64,000 nt of DNA from an uncultured Candidatus Saccharibacteria bacterium. Lineage in GTDB: Bacteria > Patescibacteriota > Saccharimonadia > Saccharimonadales > Saccharimonadaceae. This document shows positions 19,359-27,511 of the stretch, one piece after another (the stretch's first letter is position 1; the number at the start of each line of letters is the position of its first letter). The stretch covers positions 1 through 64,000 of the forward strand of contig CAMYXA010000001.1 of NCBI GenBank assembly GCA_947302975.1. The letters are read 5' to 3'. The notes below the pieces were generated by a model that saw only the letters and a list, made by a program, of their open reading frames with translations, was not told the DNA's origin and made no database searches. A program made the position numbers and the translations under genes.

Positions 19359-19865
19359 TTATTGAATTTGGATTTTCTTTGGAAGTTCGACTTTTTCTTT
19401 GTCGAAGGTGATGGTCAAAACGCCATCTTTTAGCTCGGCCTTGACGCTGTTCTCGTCTTCGCGGACAGGAACAGGAAGAGCGATGGTGCGAGAGAATTCG
19501 CCCCAGTAACATTCCTGGATGTGCCAGCGAGTGGTGGTTTCGTCTTCGCCACCGGAAAGAACGCCAGAGATGGTCAAGATGTTGTCAGAGATGCTAACAT
19601 CGAGATCGGACTTTGAAATTCCAGCCGTGCGAGCTTTTACTACTAGTTTGTCGGCGGTTTCATAGACATCTACTGCTAGTTGTCCAGGAAAATCGTCGGT
19701 TGAATCCCACTCATCTTCTGCAGATTCGCTTTCGAAAGATGTTGTCTTTTCAGGAGCCACATCAGCTTCGGCTTTTGGAGCTGGAGTAGTCTCTTCGTCG
19801 CCGCTCAAGAAAGCAGCAGCGAGATCGTCTTCCATAAGCAAATCGTCGTTACTCATACGAGCCAT
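19359..19865 (-). CDS. Hsp20/alpha-crystallin family small heat shock protein
   Basis: 'GQLAVDVYETADKLVVKARTAGISKSDLDVSISDNILTISG...YWGEFSRTIALPVPV...AELKDGVLTITFDKE'. Confidence 0.9.
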   Translation of the reverse strand: MARMSNDDLLMEDDLAAAFLSGDEETTPAPKAEADVAPEKTTSFESESAEDEWDSTDDFPGQLAVDVYETADKLVVKARTAGISKSDLDVSISDNILTISGVLSGGEDETTTRWHIQECYWGEFSRTIALPVPVREDENSVKAELKDGVLTITFDKEKVELPKKIQIQ

Positions 19866-19933
19866 TGTTTCCTCCACACTTATATTGATTAAGCTTTATT
19901 ATAAAGGAGTTCAATTGTAAAATCAAGATAAAT

Positions 19934-20617
19934 ATGAGTTTTATTGTTAAAAATACAACAATTCATAGCGCTTTTGATTTAGTTTGTCCGGACTCCTGTA
20001 GAGGCTGTGGGGAGCTGGGAGAAAGCCTTTGTTGGTGTTGTAAAAATGACATTATTCTCGAACATGAAAGTTTCTGCCCAAATTGCAAAAGAGCGACCTC
20101 TGGTGGGTTTTGCAGAGAGTGTGGGCTGCCACCATGCTTCATGGTGGGGTGGAGAGATGAGGCGGTGGGGCGACTGGTGCATGATTTTAAATACGATTCG
20201 ACGAGAGGGATTGGGAAGGTCTTGGCGGAACTGCTTGATGCTGTGCTACCAGAGATTGATGGCGAGGTTTTTGTGGTTCCCTTACCGACCGCGTTTAGGC
20301 ATGTCAGGCTCCGCGGGTTTGACCATACGCTCCTGATTGCAAGAAGGCTGGCGAAGCTTAGGAAATACAAAGTTAGTCGTTTGCTAGCGCGAGAAAAAGA
20401 TACGGTGCAGGTTGGCGCAAATCGTGAAGCGAGGATGGTGCAGGCGCCAAACGCTTACCGAGTGGAGGGCGAGATTCAGCCGGACGCGACTTATCTTTTG
20501 GTTGATGATGTTTGGACGACGGGCTCGAGTATGAAGGCTGCAATCAAAAAGCTCCAGCATGCTGGAGCCTTAAAGATCGTTTCTGGAGTTTTAGCCGTTA
20601 ACAGAGTCGCTAAATAG
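19934..20617 (+). CDS. comF: ComF family phosphoribosyltransferase-like protein
   Basis: Zn-finger 'CPDSCRGCGELGESLCWCC...CPNCKR...CRECG' and PRPP motif 'YLLVDDVWTTGSSM'. Confidence 0.88.
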   Translation: MSFIVKNTTIHSAFDLVCPDSCRGCGELGESLCWCCKNDIILEHESFCPNCKRATSGGFCRECGLPPCFMVGWRDEAVGRLVHDFKYDSTRGIGKVLAELLDAVLPEIDGEVFVVPLPTAFRHVRLRGFDHTLLIARRLAKLRKYKVSRLLAREKDTVQVGANREARMVQAPNAYRVEGEIQPDATYLLVDDVWTTGSSMKAAIKKLQHAGALKIVSGVLAVNRVAK

Positions 20618-21028
20618 CGCCGATTCGGCTGGGACCTGATTTGGGTTGTTATCAGATGGAAGTGCATCGATAACGAAGTTGATAATAGCGAATGCTAAGA
20701 ATGAGATCACGAGACCAATGATTGCATAGAGAACGGTGTTCTTTGCGTCGGTAACTTTTTTGGAATCGCCGCCAGAGAGAACATAGCGAAGACCACCCCA
20801 GATGAGCATGATAACAGCGATGATACCGACGATGTAGATGATGGTGCTGGAGATTTGGCGGAAGACACCAGTTTCGCCGAAGAGGTCAGATGGGCAGCCT
20901 TCACATTTTGCGGCTGCGGCGCCGTCTTTGAGGCTCATATTAGAGGCAAAAGCAGGAGCATTCAAACCTGCAAAAGCCAAAATTGTTGCAATAAGCATTG
21001 GTAAAATAACTCTAGAGATCTTTTTCAT
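20591..21028 (-). CDS. VirB2/TrbC-like pilin
   Basis: Signal peptide; 'GGLRYVLSGGDSKKVTDAKNTVLYAIIGLVISFLAFAIINFV'. Confidence 0.75.
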   Translation of the reverse strand: MKKISRVILPMLIATILAFAGLNAPAFASNMSLKDGAAAAKCEGCPSDLFGETGVFRQISSTIIYIVGIIAVIMLIWGGLRYVLSGGDSKKVTDAKNTVLYAIIGLVISFLAFAIINFVIDALPSDNNPNQVPAESALFSDSVNG

Positions 21029-21087
21029 AAAGTTATTATAACATATTTTGCAAAAAAGTGCATAATTTGCTAGAATAATTCTAAGAC

Positions 21088-21180
21088 GGAGGGTTACCCA
21101 AGTGGTTGAAGGGGACGGTTTGCTAAATCGTTAGACTGGGGCAACCTGGTGCGGGAGTTCGAATCTCCCACCCTCCGCCA
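21088..21180 (+). tRNA. tRNA-Ser (anticodon GCT), encoded CCA
   Basis: Acceptor GGAGGGT/ACCCTCC, long variable arm, anticodon loop TTGCTAA, T-arm GTTCGAATC, ends GCCA. Confidence 0.93.
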
Positions 21181-21255
21181 TTTTTTGTTCAAAAAGCGGG
21201 ATTCGGATCTCGCTGGCGCTCGATGCGAATCTCCCACCCTCCGCCATTTTTTGTT
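21160..21255 (+). repeat. Direct repeat of the tRNA-Ser 3' end (30 bp exact, 21160-21189 and 21226-21255)
   Basis: Both copies read CGAATCTCCCACCCTCCGCCATTTTTTGTT. Confidence 0.95.
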
Positions 21256-21286
21256 ATACAAAACCGTTGTATGCTATAATGAGCTT

Positions 21287-21754
21287 ATGGTAAAGAAGGT
21301 TGGAAGTGTGAGCTGGGAAGCCGAGGAATACATTGTGAGAGATCACAATGCTCTCTGGTATCTCGGACTTATCATCATTAACGCCGGCTTGATTGCGCTG
21401 GCAGTTTGGCAAGGCTGGTGGACATTTATTGCCCTAGTGGTTGCCTGTGACTTAGTAATTTTGACAAGCAACTTGCGTCCGCCACGCAAGATTAAATATT
21501 CCCTAGACAACGAAGGGCTAACCGAAGGCGAAAGAACCAGAAAATATGAAGATTTCCGTGCCTTCGGCGTTCTTAAGGAAGGATCGAATTATTCAGCAGT
21601 GCTAATCCCGAAGAAACGTTTCGGAACTCGCACGAAGGTTTATTTCCCTGAGACGAATGGCGAGGCCATCGTCGATATGCTCGGAGCGAGGCTCCCGATG
21701 GAAGAAATTAAACTTGATTTCATCGACAAGCTAGTTAATTTCTTGCGTATTTAG
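21287..21754 (+). CDS. Conserved membrane protein (two TM helices, PH-like C-terminus)
   Basis: ATG 6 nt after TATAAT; 'NALWYLGLIIINAGLIALAVWQGWWTFIALVVACDLVILTSNLRPPRKIKYSL'. The upstream ORF start lies inside the tRNA and is rejected. Confidence 0.7.
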   Translation: MVKKVGSVSWEAEEYIVRDHNALWYLGLIIINAGLIALAVWQGWWTFIALVVACDLVILTSNLRPPRKIKYSLDNEGLTEGERTRKYEDFRAFGVLKEGSNYSAVLIPKKRFGTRTKVYFPETNGEAIVDMLGARLPMEEIKLDFIDKLVNFLRI

Positions 21755-21804
21755 ATTTTACGTGTTAAAATAAGCATAAGTGTAATATTAAGAAGGTGGG
21801 CAAA

Positions 21805-22299
21805 ATGGACCAAAACCAAGTAACCGCAGACGATGAGCTGCAAAAAGCTATTAATGAAATTTCAGGAATGCCAAGCGTAGATCCAACTTTTTCCGATCCT
21901 ATCGCTGCGCCTTCCACTCTTCCAGAAGGTGGCGCAACTGGACCAATTGAACCAGTTGGACCATTCCCAGCACCAGAACTAGAGATTCCAGATTTATCAA
22001 CTCTTCCTGGCGGCGCTGCTGCCGAAGAAGCTGCTCCAGCAGCTGAGGCTCCAGCCGCAGAAGTTCCACAGAACATCAAAGAAGTTAAGTCTTCCGCACT
22101 TAAAGATCTTCTCCCAATGATTGATAAGCTCGACATTGATGCTTCAAAGAAGTTTTATCTCTGCCGTGAGGGTTATGAAACATTTGGCGATAGCTCCGTG
22201 CTTGAAATTGCTTACCGCGTAGCAAAAGAGATTGCCGACGAAAAAGAACGTGCTGATGCCCTTCTTTATGTCGTTGAGACAATCGATAAAATCGACTAA
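21805..22299 (+). CDS. Hypothetical Pro/Ala-rich N-terminus, helical C-terminus protein
   Basis: ATG preceded by AAGAAGGTGGGCAAA; intact 164-aa ORF followed by a terminator. Confidence 0.65.
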   Translation: MDQNQVTADDELQKAINEISGMPSVDPTFSDPIAAPSTLPEGGATGPIEPVGPFPAPELEIPDLSTLPGGAAAEEAAPAAEAPAAEVPQNIKEVKSSALKDLLPMIDKLDIDASKKFYLCREGYETFGDSSVLEIAYRVAKEIADEKERADALLYVVETIDKID

Positions 22300-22313
22300 A
22301 TCCTCCTTTAGTA

Positions 22314-22346
22314 AAAATAACCCCCAAGTTTTGGGGGTTATTTTTC
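22314..22346 (+). terminator. Rho-independent terminator (likely bidirectional)
   Basis: AAATAACCCCCAA-GTT-TTGGGGGTTATTTTTC between a plus-strand CDS end and groEL end. Confidence 0.85.
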
Positions 22347-22358
22347 TGTTTATGCGGT

Positions 22359-23972
22359 TTAGTACATGCCGCCCATGTCTTGGGCTGGAGTTTCTTTTTC
22401 TGGAATATTGACGATGAGTGCACCCATTGTGATGGCGGTTGCGGCGATGGAAGTTGCGTTTTTGACGGCTTCTTCGGTCACCTTAGCTGGGTCAATAATG
22501 CCAGATTTCTTGAGGTCGATGAGACCTTTTTCTGGGTCCATGACGTTGATACCAAATCCGTTGTCGGCTTTTTCAACTTCAGAGAGCAAAGCCTGAGCGT
22601 TCAAACCAGCATTCTCCATAATATGGACGAATGGGGCCTTCATGGCGTTTTTGACAATACGAGTGCCCTCGTCAGTTCCCTTTAGGGTCTTTGCGAGGTT
22701 TACGAGCGTGACACCACCACCTGGGACGATACCGTCAGCAAGGGCGGCTTTGGTCGCAGCGACTGCGTCATCAACGCGGAATTTCTTTTCATCGATTTCG
22801 GTTTCGGTGGCACCACCGACCTTGATCACAGCAACTTTGCCAGAGAGAGCGGCAGCGCGTTTTTCAAATTCACCACGCTCGTAGTCGGTCTTAGCAAGGC
22901 TAGCAAGAGTGTGGATGAGTTCGATACGAGCTTTGACGGCCTTTGTATCGCCAGCGCCCTTGATAATGGTGGTTTCATCTTTGGTAGCGATGACCTTGGC
23001 AGCAGAACCGAGGACTTCGAGACCAACCTCTTCAATCTTGAGGCCTTTGTCGGCTGAGACGACGGTTGCATCGGTTAGGATGGCAATGTCTTCCATGATT
23101 TCCTTGCGGCGATCACCAAAGGATGGGGCTTTCAAAACTAGAGAGTTAAATACACCTTTAAGTTTGTTCAAGACCAGGAGAGACAATGCTTCGCCGGAAA
23201 CCTCTTCGGCAATAATGACGAGGTCTTTTTTGCCGGCCTGAGCGCATTTTTCGAGGAGCGGAAGAATGTCGCTTGAGGACGAAAGCTTTTTGTCCGTGAC
23301 GAGAATGAGTGGCTTATCGAAGATAGCCTCTTGGCGGTTAACGTCGGTAACAAAGAAAGCGGAAGCGAAGCCTTTGTCGTACGAAAAGCCCTCGACGATT
23401 TCCTGTTCCATGTCGAGACCTTGACCGGCTTCGACCGTAACTACGCCGTCTTTGCCAATTTTCGAGATGACTTCGGCAATGAGCTGACCGATTTTTTCGT
23501 CACCGGCTGAGATTGTGGCAACCTCGGCGACTTTTTTATCATCGCCTTCAATTTTTTCGGCGGATTTCTTAATTCCCTTGATGATTTCTGCGCCAGCGTT
23601 TTCGATGCCCTTTCTTAACTCCATCGGATTCATGCCGGCAGCGATGAGCTTGTTGGCTTCGTTTAAGATATTGTAGGTTAGGACCGTGACAGTAGTGGTG
23701 CCATCACCTGCGACTTTGTTAAGCTTTTGGGCAGCGGTTTTGATAAGTCTTGCGCCAACAGCTTCGCCGAGTTTGTCGTCGGTGTTTTCGAGCTCGACAG
23801 CTTCGGCAACGGTTACGCCATCATGAGTAATGACAGGTGCGCCATATTCTTTTTCAATGATAACGTTCTGACCTTTTGGGCCATAAGTTACTTTTACTGC
23901 ATCGTAGAGTTTTTTGGCGCCTGCGAGCACCTTTTCGCGGGCATCAGATTCGTAATAGATTTTCTTTGCCAT
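22359..23972 (-). CDS. groEL: Chaperonin GroEL
   Basis: 'VTYGPKGQNVIIEKEYGAPVITHDGVTVA', 'AGDGTTTVTVL', C-terminal 'MGGMY'. Confidence 0.98.
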   Translation of the reverse strand: MAKKIYYESDAREKVLAGAKKLYDAVKVTYGPKGQNVIIEKEYGAPVITHDGVTVAEAVELENTDDKLGEAVGARLIKTAAQKLNKVAGDGTTTVTVLTYNILNEANKLIAAGMNPMELRKGIENAGAEIIKGIKKSAEKIEGDDKKVAEVATISAGDEKIGQLIAEVISKIGKDGVVTVEAGQGLDMEQEIVEGFSYDKGFASAFFVTDVNRQEAIFDKPLILVTDKKLSSSSDILPLLEKCAQAGKKDLVIIAEEVSGEALSLLVLNKLKGVFNSLVLKAPSFGDRRKEIMEDIAILTDATVVSADKGLKIEEVGLEVLGSAAKVIATKDETTIIKGAGDTKAVKARIELIHTLASLAKTDYERGEFEKRAAALSGKVAVIKVGGATETEIDEKKFRVDDAVAATKAALADGIVPGGGVTLVNLAKTLKGTDEGTRIVKNAMKAPFVHIMENAGLNAQALLSEVEKADNGFGINVMDPEKGLIDLKKSGIIDPAKVTEEAVKNATSIAATAITMGALIVNIPEKETPAQDMGGMY

Positions 23973-23975
23973 ATA

Positions 23976-24230
23976 TTATAATGTCGCGAGGACATCCTCC
24001 TCTTTTAAGATAATGTAGTCCACGCCGTCAACCTTGACTTCGGTGGTGGAGAATTCTTTATAGATGATTTTGTCACCTTTTTTGACGGTCTTTACTTCTG
24101 GGCCGACCGATTCGACAACGGCATAGGCTGGTTTTTCTTTAGCTTCGCCAAGCAAGATTCCAGACTCGGTTTTTTCGAGTGGTTTTTCAATCTTTGCGAC
24201 GACGCGATCTTTAAGTGGTTTCAAAGACAT
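23976..24230 (-). CDS. groES: Co-chaperonin GroES
   Basis: 'LKPLKDRVVAKIEKPLEKTESGILL...GDKIIYKEFSTTEVKVDGVDYIILKEEDVLA'. Confidence 0.96.
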   Translation of the reverse strand: MSLKPLKDRVVAKIEKPLEKTESGILLGEAKEKPAYAVVESVGPEVKTVKKGDKIIYKEFSTTEVKVDGVDYIILKEEDVLATL

Positions 24231-24252
24231 TTTTATCTCCTTTTCTGATTTT

Positions 24253-24294
24253 ATTGTAGCACAAAAATTAGCACTTGCAAGCGCAGAGTGCTAA
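24253..24294 (-). promoter_or_regulatory. CIRCE operator (24268-24294) overlapping the groESL promoter (TTGCAA-N16-TACAAT)
   Basis: TTAGCACTT-N9-GAGTGCTAA with one mismatch to the CIRCE inverted repeat; -35 lies inside the operator. Confidence 0.93.
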
Positions 24295-24304
24295 TTTTAT
24301 TTTT

Positions 24305-25672
24305 TTATCTTGCCATACAACGGATAATCACGGCACTGGTACGGTTAACACTGTTCACGAGATAACCATCATCGTATTTGTTAACTGCTGAAACTTGATT
24401 AGAGAAGGTACCCTCTTCATATGAGTTAAGAAGATAGAGCGGGGCTCCAGCCCTGATTCTTGCCCTGTCCGCGTTTGCATCGTTGCCATATGGCTGACCC
24501 GTAGGGTATGCCCTCATTAGTGCTATGGTTTCTGCATAAGCCGAGCTAAGCCTCCACCCTTTCGGACAGATAGAATCTGGGGCAACACTATCTGCTAGTA
24601 AGCTGGACGTGTCATTTGATGCAACCGCAGCAGTCCAGTTATAATAGTTACCTACCTGCCAGTGCATGCCGCCTTCGGCTGGTTTATACTCGACAAATCT
24701 TTCACAATAAGGTTTTTCCGTTCTGTTGTAGACGTTGCAATCAAGTCGTGGATCGCTAGTGCTGGCTGCAAAGTGGATAACCTCAAAGGCGTTTCCTGCA
24801 TCCCATGAATACGGGGTATATTTATCCCTTACCCATCCATCTTCATAATCGCCTTCGCTGATAGTATCTCTCATTGGTGTCCAGGATGCGACTGAATTAA
24901 GATCGGTATCGGCACTGGTCAAAGTCATGCTCGTGCTGAGGTCAAGATCTAGGTTTTGAGTCATCCAGACATTTCCGTCTGCGAGCTTGGCAAACCAGTA
25001 CGACTTACCGTCACGAGAATCAATGAGTTGATACTGTTCTTCTAGGCCAAGACTATCAATAATGTCTTGATTCATATCCTGCATACAAACAGCTTGACTG
25101 ATTGTCGTCGCTTGAGGGTTACATACTACGTTGGTTGCGATGACGGACGGGTTCGCCGTAATAGTGAAGACTAATGAATTGAAATACGATCCAGAAACGA
25201 TGTTATCTCCGCCGGCTACACCGACAACAAAGTTGTGTTCAGTTTCGCCAAATGTTGATGTTCTGAAGACCGTTTTTGGCAAGATTGAAGCGCCAGTAAA
25301 CACCCCTGATGTTCCGCTATACCCCCAGCTTTTTGCTGGAAAGTCGGCTTCATTTGTATCTCCAGAGAGTGTTGGGATTTCATCTTCAATGAAAACGTTC
25401 TGGTTTTTTAGCGAGTCAAAATCGTTGCCAGTGTTTACCCAAATTCCATAGCCGGATGAGTTGTTGGTCTCACCTGTCACTTTGATTGTTTTCTTTTCGA
25501 GCGTACTATCGTTTAGGGAGAATAACAATTCATTTTTGTCCAGCGAGATGCTTAAGGATTCTGGGATCCTTACTTTGACATTAGCGGTGTCTTCGACTGC
25601 AAATGCATTATTTGCGGCAAGAATCGTTATTCCGGCCGTGAGTATTGAACAGAGTTTTAGATTATTTTTCAT
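24305..25672 (-). CDS. Secreted FISUMP-domain (Fibrobacter succinogenes major paralogous-like) protein
   Basis: 'YQLIDSRDGKSYWFAKLADGNVWMTQNLDLDL...CPKGWRLSSAYAE...VIIRCMAR'; signal peptide; ATGA overlap with upstream gene. Confidence 0.75.
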   Translation of the reverse strand: MKNNLKLCSILTAGITILAANNAFAVEDTANVKVRIPESLSISLDKNELLFSLNDSTLEKKTIKVTGETNNSSGYGIWVNTGNDFDSLKNQNVFIEDEIPTLSGDTNEADFPAKSWGYSGTSGVFTGASILPKTVFRTSTFGETEHNFVVGVAGGDNIVSGSYFNSLVFTITANPSVIATNVVCNPQATTISQAVCMQDMNQDIIDSLGLEEQYQLIDSRDGKSYWFAKLADGNVWMTQNLDLDLSTSMTLTSADTDLNSVASWTPMRDTISEGDYEDGWVRDKYTPYSWDAGNAFEVIHFAASTSDPRLDCNVYNRTEKPYCERFVEYKPAEGGMHWQVGNYYNWTAAVASNDTSSLLADSVAPDSICPKGWRLSSAYAETIALMRAYPTGQPYGNDANADRARIRAGAPLYLLNSYEEGTFSNQVSAVNKYDDGYLVNSVNRTSAVIIRCMAR

Positions 25673-27414
25673 TTTGCTACACACCTCACTGATTCACCTT
25701 GTTGAGTAATTGTATATGGAACATACATGCTCCAGCCCGAATAGTTTTCATCAGTCGTCGCATGGAAACCGGTTGTTCCCCTATAACTATCTTCTTGGTA
25801 AGTCGAGGTCCAATAATCTGAATAGACGCCAATATGACTCAAGTTGTAACCATAATAATAACCATTATTATTATCTCCCTCATATGGCACGTACCATGCA
25901 CCATAGTGGTAACCAGGCTCAGTCACATCGAGAGATGGACGCCAGTCACCCTGGCTCATGCCAGCCGCAACAAGATAAAATGGAGATTCAAACATTTTCT
26001 GAGTATATTCTTCTTTATACGCACAAGTATCATATGGCTTATCAATACAACCACTATAGTCAATTAGTTTTGTTTTATATGGAGATAACACGCCCCTAAG
26101 TAGCCCAAGGAATGAACCCCTGTCGGTTCGCGGCGGATTGTCATAAGTCACAGAATCATATTGATACCATCCACCAGGAAGCTGCCAACCTTTTGGACAG
26201 ATTGATTGCTTGGCGTCTCGCTTACTATCACCATACCCTGCAAGTGGAGCGATACTGTATCCAACATTGTTTGGAGATTCGGCGACTGCAGCAAGCCAGT
26301 TATAATAGTTGCCCTGAGCATAATGCCATCTTGTGTCATTTTTAGGAAGGTTTCCCGCGAATGATACATCACGACCAGAACCACGTAGAGAATCTTCACT
26401 TTCAATACCGATACCCTTAACGAGGTAGTTGTTGCCAGGATTGTATGATTGAACTTTGCTGTCGTTGTTGTCGAAGAGTTTCCAATCATTTTCGGAACCG
26501 TCGGCTTTTCTAAGCCAGTGGGTGGTTGAATATGGTGGAGTCCAGTTTTCGAGAACGTCGCTGTCGTTTGGAGTGAGTGGAGTGTCGGTGCGGAGATCAT
26601 AGGCTAGGTTCTGGGTCATCCAGCAGTAACCATCTGGCATTTTACCTACCCAGTAGAGCTTGTTATCACGAAGATCAATCATCTGGATTTGTTCATAAGC
26701 AGAGACAAGCGCACAGACTTCTGGAGTCATGTCTTGCATAGCGTAATATGTGCCACCGTTTGCGATGTTGCCACCGTTTTTCGTTTCTGGATCTGACGGG
26801 CTAGGGTCCGGATCTACATTTGGATCAGTTGGAATTGGAATTGGCGGAATGCCAATTTCTTCGAAGGCTTCTGGGAATGTGCCACCCGGAAGGGAGTTTG
26901 TTACTGCCGTGAAGGTGAGGCTGTTTTGATATTGACCCATGGCAAGGTCGCCTGCAGGCTGGATGCCGATGATGACATTGTGGTCGTTAGCGCCATTTAC
27001 TTCGGTTTTGAAAATGTTGCGCTCGCTTAGAGTTGCTGGGTTATAAATACTCGCGTCTGTTGAGAGACCCCAAGTTGCTGGTTGGAATGCATTCGCAGCG
27101 GTGTTGTCGCTTACGGCTTCAATTTTTTGTGAAGAAATAGTTGTGTGTCTCAAATCTGTATGATCGGTGTTTGCCGAGACGCTAATAGTGTATCCTTTAG
27201 CACTGTTAGTTGCAGCGCTCACGACAATCGTGCCAGTATTAAGGGTATTACCCTCAATGTTTATGACAAGATCATCCGTGTCTACAGAAATGGACAACGT
27301 TGAGTCTTTGATTGCTTGAATCGCTGTATCTGCCGTTTCTGCAGCAAATGCAGAAGGACAGACCAAAAAAGATGCCAATACGACCAATGACGTTTTTACA
27401 ATTGTCTTGTTCAT
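25669..27414 (-). CDS. Secreted FISUMP-domain protein, paralog of the downstream gene
   Basis: 'IQMIDLRDNKLYWVGKMPDGYCWMTQNLAYDL...ICPKGWQLPGG...ESVRCVAK'; signal peptide. Confidence 0.75.
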   Translation of the reverse strand: MNKTIVKTSLVVLASFLVCPSAFAAETADTAIQAIKDSTLSISVDTDDLVINIEGNTLNTGTIVVSAATNSAKGYTISVSANTDHTDLRHTTISSQKIEAVSDNTAANAFQPATWGLSTDASIYNPATLSERNIFKTEVNGANDHNVIIGIQPAGDLAMGQYQNSLTFTAVTNSLPGGTFPEAFEEIGIPPIPIPTDPNVDPDPSPSDPETKNGGNIANGGTYYAMQDMTPEVCALVSAYEQIQMIDLRDNKLYWVGKMPDGYCWMTQNLAYDLRTDTPLTPNDSDVLENWTPPYSTTHWLRKADGSENDWKLFDNNDSKVQSYNPGNNYLVKGIGIESEDSLRGSGRDVSFAGNLPKNDTRWHYAQGNYYNWLAAVAESPNNVGYSIAPLAGYGDSKRDAKQSICPKGWQLPGGWYQYDSVTYDNPPRTDRGSFLGLLRGVLSPYKTKLIDYSGCIDKPYDTCAYKEEYTQKMFESPFYLVAAGMSQGDWRPSLDVTEPGYHYGAWYVPYEGDNNNGYYYGYNLSHIGVYSDYWTSTYQEDSYRGTTGFHATTDENYSGWSMYVPYTITQQGESVRCVAK

Positions 27415-27511
27415 TTTACGTATTCCTTATTTGGTTTTTATTATAAACACGAGCGCAATGAACGTCAAGGTGATTTAGGGTTTCGTGATATAATGTTCTA
27501 AAGGAGAAATA

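Noticed and set aside
8325-21028. Interpretation of the T4SS-like locus as an integrated conjugative element
   Set aside because: No integrase, relaxase or flanking att repeats bracketing the locus were seen. The 3'-end duplicate of tRNA-Ser(GCT) lies just after the locus, but a matching copy on the other side was not found by eye.
21149-21286. ORF start inside tRNA-Ser giving 'REFESPTLRHFLFKK...' N-terminus
   Set aside because: It translates the tRNA 3' end and its duplicate; the real start is ATG at 21287 after a TATAAT box.
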